Source: Sinomicrobium oceani (GTDB taxonomy: Bacteria; Bacteroidota; Bacteroidia; Flavobacteriales; Flavobacteriaceae). Taken from it: a stretch of DNA of 64,000 bases. The notes under the pieces were generated by a model. The model did not search any database and was not told the DNA's origin. It saw only the letters and a program-made list of their open reading frames with translations. Below, one piece after another: positions 27,101-34,068 of the stretch. The translations under genes and the position numbers were made by a program. Location: positions 1 to 64,000 of the forward strand of contig NZ_FPJE01000004.1 in assembly GCF_900119185.1 (NCBI RefSeq), in the 5' to 3' direction. The first letter of the stretch is position 1, and each line of letters starts with the position of its first letter.

Positions 27101-27233
27101 CTGGCAGGGGCATGTTGTCGGTGGCGGACGTAACGACCCCGCTTACCGGGGTTTGTGCGTATGCAGAAGACAGGCTGCATAACAGAATGAACAGGCACAT
27201 CAGGCCGTGCCTTTTTGTTGGAAAGTCTTTCAT
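24102..27233 (-). CDS. susC: SusC/RagA TonB-linked outer-membrane transporter
   Basis: A 1043-residue outer-membrane importer with a signal peptide ending SSAYAQ near residue 27. Residues 28-115 form the CarboxypepD_reg-like domain (SGVVTSATDNMPLPGVTVVL). DEVVVVGYGTQKKATMTGAV (near 118-137) is the hallmark before the plug, and the barrel ends in LALGINLAF. It imports oligosaccharides cut at the surface, together with SusD. It is the first gene of the polysaccharide operon, which probably continues through susD, the metallopeptidase and both lyases. The 405-bp upstream region carries two putative LacI operators. The start ATG at 27233 is supported by the signal peptide. Confidence 0.95.
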   Translation of the reverse strand: MKDFPTKRHGLMCLFILLCSLSSAYAQTPVSGVVTSATDNMPLPGVTVVLKNSSRGVATDFDGNYEISVSGDNAVLVFSYMGYISQEIPVNGRKTIDVSLKEDISQLDEVVVVGYGTQKKATMTGAVSTVSSETIQNRPATGMTTALQGTVPGLSITRSTGQPGEEGLSMEIRGVSSANGATPPLVIIDGVTSRPEALQGLNPSDVESVSVLKDGAAAAIYGARAAGGVILITTRTGTKGKAVFEYTGQLTAQWALNVPDRLSLLEEAEYSNLARANAGIGPEYSDFDLENIRNNIPYVVDPENPNKYIMYNQRHISEDVLRKVYFMHNHNFSARGGSEKMRYNFSLGYQDQDGIFKIGPDQYTRWNARINVSADLTKHLNLDSRIYYTDEYKKRSSSTINGYGLFQQVYQARTRFPIFTPEGKLFGGAGSSGNNTYALLKAGGYVHDNFGGLNSVFTLTAKDFVKGLEFRTIYGREDQRRDLDTFRRTVELWDRADTPVYLLNNPNFYEVNRRNIVTQNFQFLVDYDLTLAEKHNFHVLAGYQWEDFTRKTVVASASNMFTNDLPSLNFADQENLNNSESVGEFANQSLLGRFNYTYDDKYLLEFTLRSDESSRLAPGQRVKWFTSASGGWNMHRESWFSDNISFISQLKPRFSWGQLGGANSEDIIGNYSYLPILSVSNNLVLGQDKGRNTYVSQGSIPSSSLAWETIETFNYGIDFGFFGNKLSGSFDFYEKFNKNMLVRIPRPATLGVTPPMVNTGELKSWGWELNLNYRNRIGENFKYNVGLNLSDNQNKLINYGGVSVVSDGNNTRIEGMPLRTLWGYETVPGYIETDQQLAAAPFYHNNTGIGDIEYVDLDGDGRITPGDGNLQNPGDLRMMGTTDPRYLFGVTLGGNWKNIDFNFFFQGVGKRNIIPSIYVRQPLQASWIQPRKYHMDYYTPDNPDAAFPRPFLAGGHNFVASDRWILNAAYVRLKNMQIGYSLPESVLEKIGFSRFRIYCSAEDILTFTNLGPFKGVIDPEQRDLSNSDYPLSGKLALGINLAF

Positions 27234-27354
27234 GTTTTGATCGGTTTTTGATTAATTAGTTTATGTTATCGAGCACAAATTGGTGTGTGCCATGGTCTTC
27301 ATTTTATACCCATTATGGATAAAAGTACCTGTGTAATGGTGTTTGTTTCATGAT

Positions 27355-27366
27355 ACAATCGTTTGT
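27355..27366. promoter_or_regulatory. putative LacI operator, proximal copy at susC
   Basis: ACAATCGTTTGT, one base away from the perfect palindrome ACAATCGATTGT found at two other places in the locus. It lies about 120 bp upstream of the susC start. LacI-family sites are typically palindromes with a central CG, as here. Confidence 0.65.
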
Positions 27367-27522
27367 TTTAGTATATTAAAAAATGGTTTCGAACACACTT
27401 TTTATTTTAAGGGAAAAGTGTTTTTTAGGTGAATTGAATTGTGAATATTTTGCATTAAATCTTAAAATATTGGCTAATGTATAATTTAGGATGCTAAAAA
27501 ACAAAGAAATAGGCTGTAAAAT

Positions 27523-27534
27523 ACAATCGATTGT
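27523..27534. promoter_or_regulatory. putative LacI operator, distal copy at susC
   Basis: Perfect 12-bp palindrome ACAATCGATTGT, 290 bp upstream of susC and about 105 bp past the lacI stop. It is identical to the site at 30072-30083. Two spaced sites allow looping repression, as in the classic lac system; that mode of action is inference. Confidence 0.75.
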
Positions 27535-27638
27535 TTTTTTGTAAATTCAACATCCCTTATTCTGTAAGTATCCTAATACAAACCATGTAGCTTTACTTTG
27601 TTTTTAGATGTCCGCTGAGACTGAAACAGGGCTTCAGT

Positions 27639-28673
27639 TTATCCATTAACTTTTCTATCCGATGAATCCCGCGCTACGAGTGTAGGGTTCAGTATGATGG
27701 TTTTATTGTGTACGGAATGATCCTGATCCTGAATATTACGGACGAGAAGGTCACAGGCAATTTTACCGATCTCAAATCCGGATTGGTCTATCGTGGTAAG
27801 CGACGGCTCTATGACCTCTGAGATAGGTTCGTTACTGAACCCTACGATGGCGATCTCATCCGGAATCTTTTTTCCCAGTTTTTTAAGATATTTTACGGCG
27901 CCTATAGCGGAGACATCATTAGCGGCAAATATGCCGTCTACTTCAGGATTGTTTTTCATCAATTTCTCCGCCGCATCGTAACCGTCTGCTTCCATAAGCC
28001 TTGAGGTGAGCACGAGTTTGGGGTTGTAGGGAATCTGATGATCCTTCAGTGCTTGTTTATACCCCTTGAGACGGTTTTTGTAGATTTCCAGTTTTTTCGG
28101 GCCTGCGAAGTGCGCTATTTTTTTGCACCCCTTTTCCAAAAGGTGAAGGACGGCTTCGTAAGCGGCCTGTGCATCATCTATAATCACCTTGCTTGTACCG
28201 GGGATACCTTCGCAATGGCGGTCAAAAAATACGAGAGGGATACCGTTATCCTGAAAATACTCAAGGTGTTTCCCGGTGTTGGTTTCCATCGATACGGAAA
28301 TGAGGATCCCATCTACGCGGTTGGCAATAAGATTTTTAACAATACGTTCTTCCCGATCCAGTTTTTCGAGAGACTGGCATATAATGACATTAAAGCCGGA
28401 AGCAAAAGCCGCTTCTTCGATACCGGCAATAGTGGAGGAAAAAAAATGTCTGGACACCCGGGGAACCACAACGCCTATGGTATTTGTACGATTACGCCGA
28501 AGATTTGAGGCCAGCAGGTTGCGTTCGTACCCGAGTTCTTTGGCTTTGGCCAGAACTTTTTCCTTGGTTTTCTGAGTTACCCTGCTACTGTTATTTAGAG
28601 CACGGGATACGGTAGAACTGTTAATGTTCAGGACCCTCGCTATTTCGTGTATGGTGGGTTTTCCCTTTTTCAT
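27639..28673 (-). CDS. LacI-family transcriptional regulator of the polysaccharide locus
   Basis: A 344-residue regulator. Residues 4-60 form the LacI helix-turn-helix and hinge (TIHEIARVLNINSSTVSRAL, then LASNLRRNRTNTIGVVVP). Residues 62-340 form the periplasmic-binding-protein-like sensor, with DGIFAANDVSAIGAVKYLKK and EIAIVGFSNEPISEVIEPSLTT-type motifs. It should bind a sugar, or an unsaturated oligosaccharide product, and release DNA. Genes of this kind commonly act on adjacent operons, and three copies of a matching palindrome lie upstream of susC and the GH88 gene. No such site lies upstream of lacI itself, so autoregulation is not apparent. Length and frame are normal. Confidence 0.92.
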   Translation of the reverse strand: MKKGKPTIHEIARVLNINSSTVSRALNNSSRVTQKTKEKVLAKAKELGYERNLLASNLRRNRTNTIGVVVPRVSRHFFSSTIAGIEEAAFASGFNVIICQSLEKLDREERIVKNLIANRVDGILISVSMETNTGKHLEYFQDNGIPLVFFDRHCEGIPGTSKVIIDDAQAAYEAVLHLLEKGCKKIAHFAGPKKLEIYKNRLKGYKQALKDHQIPYNPKLVLTSRLMEADGYDAAEKLMKNNPEVDGIFAANDVSAIGAVKYLKKLGKKIPDEIAIVGFSNEPISEVIEPSLTTIDQSGFEIGKIACDLLVRNIQDQDHSVHNKTIILNPTLVARDSSDRKVNG

Positions 28674-28800
28674 GGATATAAATTTTCCGGAGATGGTGGT
28701 GTAAATATACCATCGTCGTCTAATAATGATGCAGGCCGGATGGATTTTTCCGTTAAAGAAAGAACTGTTGTCTGTAGAAAGCGTACCTTTCTAAAGGTTC

Positions 28801-29982
28801 TTATTTCTGTTTATTGCTGCGAAGCATTGCTTCCAGGAAATAGTAATCCGCGTAGTTGAGCGGGACATCAACTTCTACATTATGAGGTTTGCTGCCCACG
28901 GAATGCATCAGGAGAAAATCACCGTTGGTTCCGGGCTTTGCAAAATATGCCGGGGAGCCAAGGCTCTGCATGATCTGGTCCGCAAATTTTACATGGCTTT
29001 CTGCTTTTTTGTTGCCTTCAAAAGTGCTGAGCTCATAGAGTGCGGATGCGGTTATGGCCGCTGCCGAAGCATCTCTCGGGGTAGAGTCGGCTGCCGGTGC
29101 ATTATAGTCCCAATACGGGATTTTATCTTCCGGAAGGTTGGGATGATACATGATGAAATCGGCAATTTTAAGTGCCTGTTCCAGGTATCGGGTATGTCCT
29201 GTTTCCCTGTAGCTCATGGTGTAACCATAGAGACCCCATGCCTGTCCCCTGGCCCATGCGGAGTCGTCGCTGAGTCCCTGGTGCGTGTTTTTTTGCAGAA
29301 TGTCTCCGGTTATGGTGTCGTAATCTACAACATGATATGAGCTGAAGTCTTTTCTGTAATGGTTTTTTATGGTTGTATCGGCATGGGAAACCGCAATATT
29401 ATAGTAAGTAGAGTCGCCCGATATTCTCGTTGCATGAAAAAGGAGTTCGAGATTCATCATGTTATCTATAATAACCGGGCATTCCCATTTTTTGGACCAG
29501 TCCCAGGATTGTAGAATTCCTGCTTTCGGATGAAACCGGGCAGACAGTGACTTTGCTGTCCTGACGATAACGGAATCATAAGTGGGTGAATCCATGTATT
29601 TCAGGGCATTGCCATAAGAGCACTCCATGATAAAACCGACATCGTGATTACCCTCCCAGTACTGAATGGTATCGAGCTTCAGGGTATATTCTTCGGCCCG
29701 GGTCTTCCACATATTGTCTTTGGTAAGTCCGTATAGATTCCAAAGCGTACCGGGATAGAAACCGCTGGTCCAGTCATAAGCCCCTACGCGAACAAGTTTT
29801 CCGTCTTTTGTGGTACGGGGGATGGGTTTTTTGTCCTCTTTAAAAGGGGCTATGGAGGTATAAAGCGAATCGTATTGAGCGGCAGCCCGGTCAATGAGTG
29901 ATAAGGATTTTTTAGCGACGGGCTTTTCTGTACATCCGGAGATCGCGACAGCAATAAGCAGTAAGAGAAGTGGTCGTTTCAT
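28801..29982 (-). CDS. GH88 unsaturated glucuronyl hydrolase, lipoprotein
   Basis: A 393-residue enzyme with a lipobox (AVAISGC, C17), so it is probably anchored in the periplasm. The alpha6/alpha6 barrel of GH88 shows YDWTSGFYPGTLWNLYG (69-85), NHDVGF with D114, IIDNMMNLEL with D173, and SDDSAWARGQAWGLYGYTM (238-256). D114 and D173 correspond to the catalytic pair D88/D149 of Bacillus UGL (from memory; the spacing is similar). GH88 hydrates the 4,5-double bond that lyases leave at the non-reducing end, releasing the unsaturated uronic acid. This completes the lyase pathway of the locus. It has its own promoter with a LacI operator. Confidence 0.93.
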   Translation of the reverse strand: MKRPLLLLLIAVAISGCTEKPVAKKSLSLIDRAAAQYDSLYTSIAPFKEDKKPIPRTTKDGKLVRVGAYDWTSGFYPGTLWNLYGLTKDNMWKTRAEEYTLKLDTIQYWEGNHDVGFIMECSYGNALKYMDSPTYDSVIVRTAKSLSARFHPKAGILQSWDWSKKWECPVIIDNMMNLELLFHATRISGDSTYYNIAVSHADTTIKNHYRKDFSSYHVVDYDTITGDILQKNTHQGLSDDSAWARGQAWGLYGYTMSYRETGHTRYLEQALKIADFIMYHPNLPEDKIPYWDYNAPAADSTPRDASAAAITASALYELSTFEGNKKAESHVKFADQIMQSLGSPAYFAKPGTNGDFLLMHSVGSKPHNVEVDVPLNYADYYFLEAMLRSNKQK

Positions 29983-30017
29983 ACATTTTGGTGTTTTGGT
30001 TAACGGAATTTTTGACA

Positions 30018-30026
30018 GAACACACT
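30018..30026. repeat. GAACACACT word shared by the susC and GH88 promoters
   Basis: GAACACACT occurs here and exactly again at 27391-27399 upstream of susC. Here it is followed by AAAAGTGT, giving an inverted arrangement with the next motif. It may belong to a second regulatory site, but nine bases can recur by chance. Confidence 0.35.
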
Positions 30027-30030
30027 AAAA

Positions 30031-30044
30031 GTGTCCGCGAACAC
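30031..30044. promoter_or_regulatory. imperfect palindrome at the predicted GH88 start point
   Basis: GTGTCCGCGAACAC is symmetric except for one pair (12 of 14 positions) and has a central CG. It sits where transcription from the adjacent -7 box should begin (about 30041). It could be a second operator for LacI or another regulator. Confidence 0.4.
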
Positions 30045-30046
30045 AA

Positions 30047-30075
30047 CAAATATATATAAAAATACCAAAAAACAA
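30047..30075 (-). promoter_or_regulatory. promoter of the GH88 gene
   Basis: Minus-strand TATATTTG (30054-30047) matches the -7 consensus TAnnTTTG. TTG (30075-30073) lies 18 bases upstream as the -33 box and is part of the operator palindrome at 30072-30083. This arrangement predicts direct competition between LacI and RNA polymerase. Confidence 0.65.
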
Positions 30076-30083
30076 TCGATTGT
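30072..30083. promoter_or_regulatory. putative LacI operator over the GH88 -33 box
   Basis: Perfect palindrome ACAATCGATTGT, identical to the distal susC site. It lies 90 bp upstream of the GH88 start codon, between that gene and the gldD stop. Confidence 0.75.
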
Positions 30084-30092
30084 ATTTGTTTT

Positions 30093-30656
30093 TTATTCCC
30101 ACCTGAGGGTTTCCATGAGTCGGCGAATGTCCTTATTGAGGTATGCCGCGGCGGGTAGAATGGAGTCGTAATTGGGTTTGGTGTAGAAGTAAAGCGACCC
30201 CGTGATAAAGTGCGAAGTACTGTCTGTGATATAGAATTGTGTTTGTGAAGCCGCATTTCCGGTTACTTCGTACAATCTACCGTATACGTGGTGTATGTTA
30301 TTTTCGAATTGCCCGCCTACGCCTATTTCATCTGCTTTAACCACGTGGTCATAAGTGAGTTTCTCCGCATCGCGGAGCAGGGATTTCAGATTGTCTCTTA
30401 CAGGCATATAGGTGAGATAAACCGTGGCTTTCATGTCGGGGTATTCGATGTTGAGACGACCATCTCCCTTTGGTTTTATCACTGCCCGGGTATTTTTTTC
30501 GAAACGAAACGGACCTCCGGTTTCCGTAGCTTGGTAAGACGCACTCGGATAGTCCAGACGGAGTACTGCTTTGGGTTTGGGAATGGTTTCTTCACCGCAT
30601 GCCGTAGTCAACAGTATGCTAAGTACACTACAATATAAGATAACGTTTTTCTTCAC
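30093..30656 (-). CDS. gldD: gliding motility lipoprotein GldD
   Basis: A 187-residue lipoprotein (lipobox LLTTAC, C20) of the gliding motility set of Bacteroidota, where it is needed for motility and function of the type 9 secretion system in Flavobacterium johnsoniae. The sequence from PKPKAVLRLDYPSASY to the C-terminal ILPAAAYLNKDIRRLMETL is typical of the family. It follows gldE by 43 bp, the conserved gene order. The stop codon is only 10 bp from the operator of the neighbouring polysaccharide gene, so the two units are tightly packed. No other gld genes are in the window. Confidence 0.93.
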   Translation of the reverse strand: MKKNVILYCSVLSILLTTACGEETIPKPKAVLRLDYPSASYQATETGGPFRFEKNTRAVIKPKGDGRLNIEYPDMKATVYLTYMPVRDNLKSLLRDAEKLTYDHVVKADEIGVGGQFENNIHHVYGRLYEVTGNAASQTQFYITDSTSHFITGSLYFYTKPNYDSILPAAAYLNKDIRRLMETLRWE

Positions 30657-30699
30657 CTGCTGCTTTTTGGCTATTTCCGGAGGCTTTCGCGGTATGGTT

Positions 30700-32028
30700 T
30701 CAGACTTCTTCGCCTATGGTGACCTTGATTTGCTTTATACGTTTTTCGTCAAGGGCTTCTATGACAAACGTAAAATGATGGAAGTTTATTTTTTCACGGA
30801 TACGGGGAAACTTTCCTGCAATTTCGAGCACAAACCCGGCGATCGTTTCCGATTCTCCTTTTCTCTCTTCGAAAATCTCTTCGTTGTTCAGGCGTAGCAC
30901 ACGATAAAAGTCTTTGAGGGTGGTCTTGCCTTCGAAAACGTAATTATTTTCATCGAGTTTGGAAAAAATCAGGTCTTCATCATCAAACTCATCACTGATG
31001 TCCCCTACAATTTCTTCTATAATATCTTCCAGTGTTACGAGTCCGGATGTACCGCCGTATTCATCTACTACGATAGCCAGGTGCATTTTCATTTCCTGGA
31101 ACTCTTTCAACAGGTCATCGAGTTTTTTATTTTCGGGTACGAAATAGGCTTCCCGTTTCAGCCTGGCCCAGTTGAAGACTTTCTTTTCGAGATGGGGCAA
31201 GAGGTCTTTTACATACAACACCCCGGTAACATTATCTACATTATCCTTAAAGACAGGTATCCTGGAATATCCGTTTTTTACGATTTCCCGGATGACGTCG
31301 GGGAATTTCATTTCTTCGTTAACGGCAAAAATGTCTATACGAGGGCACATCACCTGTTTGGTGTCGGTATTTCCGAAAGATACGATCCCCTGAAGGATCT
31401 TTTGTTCTTCTTTAGTGGTGTCTTCCTCGGAGGTAAGTTCCAGAGCGTGGGATAACTGATCGACGGAGAGGTTTGTTTTTTCTCTTCCGAGTTTATCCTG
31501 CAGGAAAGATGTCGAGGCTTTCATAGGGATGCTGAAAGGAACCAGCAATTTGTCCAGTACCATAAGCGGATATGCCATGAACCGGACGAATTTTACCCGG
31601 TTACGGCTGGCGTATATTTTGGGAAGGATCTCCCCGAAAAGCAGGATCAGTGCAGTCGCGACGACCACCTCAAGCAGGAACCTCAATTCCACAATCCCGA
31701 ATATTTTCTGGTCCAGCCCGGTAAACAGTGATTTACCAAGGGAACTGAAGAGCAGGACTATAGCAATATTAATGAAGTTGTTAGCTACAAGCACGGTGGC
31801 CAGTAGTCTTTTGGGTCTTTCAAGCAGTTTTACGATCACTTTGCCCCGTGCTGTTCTGGAAGCTTCTTCTTCGTTGAGATCGGTCTGCGTCATGGAAAAA
31901 AAAGCTACTTCCGCTCCCGATACCAATGCGGAGCAACAAAGCAATATCAAAAGGATGGCGAACTTAAAAATATTGACGCCTTCTGTATCGGAAAGAAAAA
32001 TTAAAAAACTCGAGGGTTCAGGGTCCAA
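30700..32028 (-). CDS. gldE: gliding motility protein GldE (DUF21/CBS/CorC family)
   Basis: A 442-residue inner-membrane protein. Residues 15-200 form the DUF21/CNNM membrane domain with about four helices; residues 215-345 hold a CBS pair (VNEEMKFPDVIREIVKNGYS and LKEFQEMKMHLAIVVDEYGG); residues 360-440 form the CorC_HlyC domain. The family is related to magnesium/cobalt efflux proteins; GldE is its motility-linked branch, shown by its place between ssb and gldD. It is 26 bp downstream of ssb. A paralogue of the same architecture lies at 45049-46125. The exact ion or signal is not known to me. Confidence 0.92.
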   Translation of the reverse strand: MDPEPSSFLIFLSDTEGVNIFKFAILLILLCCSALVSGAEVAFFSMTQTDLNEEEASRTARGKVIVKLLERPKRLLATVLVANNFINIAIVLLFSSLGKSLFTGLDQKIFGIVELRFLLEVVVATALILLFGEILPKIYASRNRVKFVRFMAYPLMVLDKLLVPFSIPMKASTSFLQDKLGREKTNLSVDQLSHALELTSEEDTTKEEQKILQGIVSFGNTDTKQVMCPRIDIFAVNEEMKFPDVIREIVKNGYSRIPVFKDNVDNVTGVLYVKDLLPHLEKKVFNWARLKREAYFVPENKKLDDLLKEFQEMKMHLAIVVDEYGGTSGLVTLEDIIEEIVGDISDEFDDEDLIFSKLDENNYVFEGKTTLKDFYRVLRLNNEEIFEERKGESETIAGFVLEIAGKFPRIREKINFHHFTFVIEALDEKRIKQIKVTIGEEV

Positions 32029-32053
32029 TCGCTGCGAATTTGGTTAAACTTCG

Positions 32054-32521
32054 TTAAAACGGTAAATCGTCATCCTCTTCCTGCTCCCGCGACGGTGCGG
32101 GGGCCGGGGTATTAGTAGCGGCAGACCTGTTGTCCGCCGCAGAGGACTGGTTTGCCGAAGAGAAATTATTATCACCGCTTTCCTTTTTGGTAGACAGGAA
32201 AGTGAAATCCGTAACCTGTATTTCTGTAGAGTACCTGGTGTTGCCGTCTTCACCCTGCCATTGTCTTGTTTTTATGCGTCCCTCCACATAAATTTTATCA
32301 CCTTTGCTAAGGTATTTTTCGCAAACTTCCGCGGCTTTGTTGCGCACTACGATATTGTGCCATTCGGTGTTGGTAACACGTTCGCCGGTCTGTCTGTTCA
32401 CATACGTCTCATTCGTGGCCAGAGGGAAACGCCCGATGGAATTTCCGCCTTCAAAATAATGCATTTTCACATCATCTCCCAAATGCCCTATCAGCATCAC
32501 TTTGTTTAGTGTTCCACTCAT
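32054..32521 (-). CDS. ssb: single-stranded DNA-binding protein
   Basis: I start at the ATG at 32521, giving MSGTLNKVMLIGHLGDDVKM, the usual N-terminus; the frame could be read 8 codons longer to 32545. The 155-residue product has an OB fold (1-110), including NTEWHNIVVRNKAAEVCEKY and KGDKIYVEGRIKTRQW, then a low-complexity Ser/Asn/Pro/Ala-rich linker, and the acidic tip EEDDDLPF that recruits partner proteins. It binds single-stranded DNA in replication and repair. It sits between mutY and gldE, the standard Flavobacteriia order. Confidence 0.95.
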   Translation of the reverse strand: MSGTLNKVMLIGHLGDDVKMHYFEGGNSIGRFPLATNETYVNRQTGERVTNTEWHNIVVRNKAAEVCEKYLSKGDKIYVEGRIKTRQWQGEDGNTRYSTEIQVTDFTFLSTKKESGDNNFSSANQSSAADNRSAATNTPAPAPSREQEEDDDLPF

Positions 32522-32582
32522 AATTACTAACTTCTGTTTACTCAAAAATACTAAAAATTCATCGTTTTCTCCTCAAAGGAGA

Positions 32583-33620
32583 TCAAAATTCATATTCCTG
32601 TACAAAGTTAGCAATTAAAACGGGGACAGGGTATGCTTTTATTTCCGATTTAAGGATACCGTCACTGATCCCGTCTCTTGGGGAGACGACCCAGAAACTT
32701 GCAAAAATGTGCTGGTGCGAAAGTTTGTGAACAATGTGATCTTTGTTATAGAGTGAAATCTGAAACCGGCTGTCGCCTATGAGTTTTCGGAATTTAGGGT
32801 GGGTCGTCACCATGTCTTCGGTCATCGGTGCTTCCGTTTCGATCAGGGGAAACTCGTAGAGATGCTGCCAGATGTCTTTCTCTTTTCGCTGAAAGAGCAC
32901 AGTGTGGTCTTTATCCTCTATAATGAGATAGTTGAAATAGCGATGTCTTATCTTTGTGTTTCTGATCTTTACCGGAAGCTTGTCCACCAGCTGGTCTTTG
33001 AGTGCAACGCAACTGGTATTCAGCGGGCACTCACCGCATACGGGAGATTTGGGTTTGCATTGTATAGCGCCAAATTCCATGATGCCCTGGTTATAGGTAG
33101 CCGGATCGGTTTTGTCTATGAGTTCCTGGGCAAGTTCTTTGAAATACCTGATCCCCCGGGCCGAATTTATAGGAGTATCTATACCAAAATAGCGGGCAAG
33201 TACCCGATAGACATTGCCATCTACTACGGGCGAAGCTTCCTTGAAAGCGATAGAGGCTATGGCACTTGCGGTATAATCACCTACTCCTTTCAGTTTGAGA
33301 AGGCTTTTATAGGAGTCCGGAAATTTCCCGTTGTTTTCGAAAGCAATGTGTTTTGCGGTGTAATGCAGGTTCCTGGCACGGGAATAGTATCCCAGCCCCT
33401 GCCACATTTTCAGTACTTTTTCTTCTGTAGCTTCGGCCAGGTCGTGTACCGTCGGGAAGGCCCGGACAAACTCCTTATAATAAGGAAGTCCCTGCTCTAC
33501 CCGGGTTTGCTGCAACATAATCTCCGAAAGCCATATTTTGTAAGGGTCTGTGGTTTTACGCCATGGCAGGTCGCGTTTATTTTGCCGGTACCAGTCTGTG
33601 ATTGTCTCTGAAAAAGTCAT
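32583..33620 (-). CDS. mutY: A/G-specific adenine glycosylase
   Basis: A 345-residue DNA repair enzyme that removes adenine opposite 8-oxoguanine. The helix-hairpin-helix/GPD domain is at about 30-190: LKLKGVGDYTASAIASIAF is the hairpin, followed by VVDGNVYRVLARYF with the catalytic Asp. The iron-sulfur cluster is complete as C-x6-C-x2-C-x5-C (CKPKSPVCGECPLNTSC). The C-terminal NUDIX-like domain that reads 8-oxoG spans about 230-345. It begins the mutY-ssb-gldE-gldD run. A TACTTTTG box at 33644-33637 on the minus strand is a possible promoter. Confidence 0.95.
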   Translation of the reverse strand: MTFSETITDWYRQNKRDLPWRKTTDPYKIWLSEIMLQQTRVEQGLPYYKEFVRAFPTVHDLAEATEEKVLKMWQGLGYYSRARNLHYTAKHIAFENNGKFPDSYKSLLKLKGVGDYTASAIASIAFKEASPVVDGNVYRVLARYFGIDTPINSARGIRYFKELAQELIDKTDPATYNQGIMEFGAIQCKPKSPVCGECPLNTSCVALKDQLVDKLPVKIRNTKIRHRYFNYLIIEDKDHTVLFQRKEKDIWQHLYEFPLIETEAPMTEDMVTTHPKFRKLIGDSRFQISLYNKDHIVHKLSHQHIFASFWVVSPRDGISDGILKSEIKAYPVPVLIANFVQEYEF

Positions 33621-33703
33621 GTTTTTGAATATGGATCAAAAGTATAAAGTTTATATGGTTAAATTTTAATCAATTAGGGTTTAAATTTTGAGTAATTAAT
33701 TTA

Positions 33704-33711
33704 TATATTTG
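33704..33711 (+). promoter_or_regulatory. -7 box of the HU-type gene
   Basis: TATATTTG fits TAnnTTTG and lies 40 bp before the ATG. The nearest TTTG (33687-33690) is only 13 bases upstream, shorter than usual, so only the -7 box is called. Confidence 0.5.
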
Positions 33712-33751
33712 CAACCCCTAAAATTAATATAGTTAATAAAACATAATAAAA

Positions 33752-34042
33752 ATGACGAAAGCAGACATCGTAGCCAAGATTTCGGAAAAACTTGGTATGG
33801 AAAAAGGAGATGTGCAGGCCACAGTAGAATCTTTCATGGATGAGGTGAAAAATTCTTTGGAAAGCGGAGACAATGTTTATTTGCGAGGATTTGGAAGCTT
33901 TATTATCAAGACCAGAGCAGAGAAGACAGGAAGAAATATCTCCAAGAATACTACGATCAAGATACCTGCCCACAATATTCCAGCATTTAAGCCTGCAAAA
34001 GTTTTTGTAGAGGGAGTAAAGACCAACGTAGAAGTTAAGTAA
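33752..34042 (+). CDS. hup: HU/IHF-family DNA-binding protein
   Basis: A 96-residue nucleoid protein that binds and bends DNA as a dimer. MTKADIVAKISEKLGMEKGD is the helical N-terminus; LRGFGSFIIKTRAEKTGRNI and IPAHNIPAFKPAKVF are the beta arm and the intercalating proline region. It cannot be assigned to HU or IHF-alpha/beta from sequence alone. A 30-residue basic protein gene follows at 26 bp, and both probably share a transcript ended by a hairpin at 34165-34188. The upstream AT-rich region has a good -7 box, consistent with strong expression. Confidence 0.94.
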   Translation: MTKADIVAKISEKLGMEKGDVQATVESFMDEVKNSLESGDNVYLRGFGSFIIKTRAEKTGRNISKNTTIKIPAHNIPAFKPAKVFVEGVKTNVEVK

Positions 34043-34068
34043 GCAATATTAATTTAATCATACAGACT

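Larger units (their letters stand above)
27234..27638. promoter_or_regulatory. 405-bp AT-rich control region upstream of susC
   Basis: No gene is visible here. It holds two copies of the ACAATCG(A/T)TTGT palindrome (27355-27366 and 27523-27534), a GAACACACT word (27391-27399) shared with the GH88 promoter, and a long imperfect inverted repeat around 27391-27432 (AACACACTTTTT with AAAAGTGTTTT). I found no perfect TAnnTTTG box on the minus strand; CAAAGAAA (27502-27509 on the plus strand) is a weak candidate. The length is unusual for this compact genome and suggests layered control of the locus. Confidence 0.6.

Noticed and set aside
27234-27638. CRISPR or tandem-repeat explanation for the repeated ACAATCG words
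   Set aside because: Only two copies here and one 2.5 kb away, without regular spacing or spacers; palindromic operator sites explain them better.
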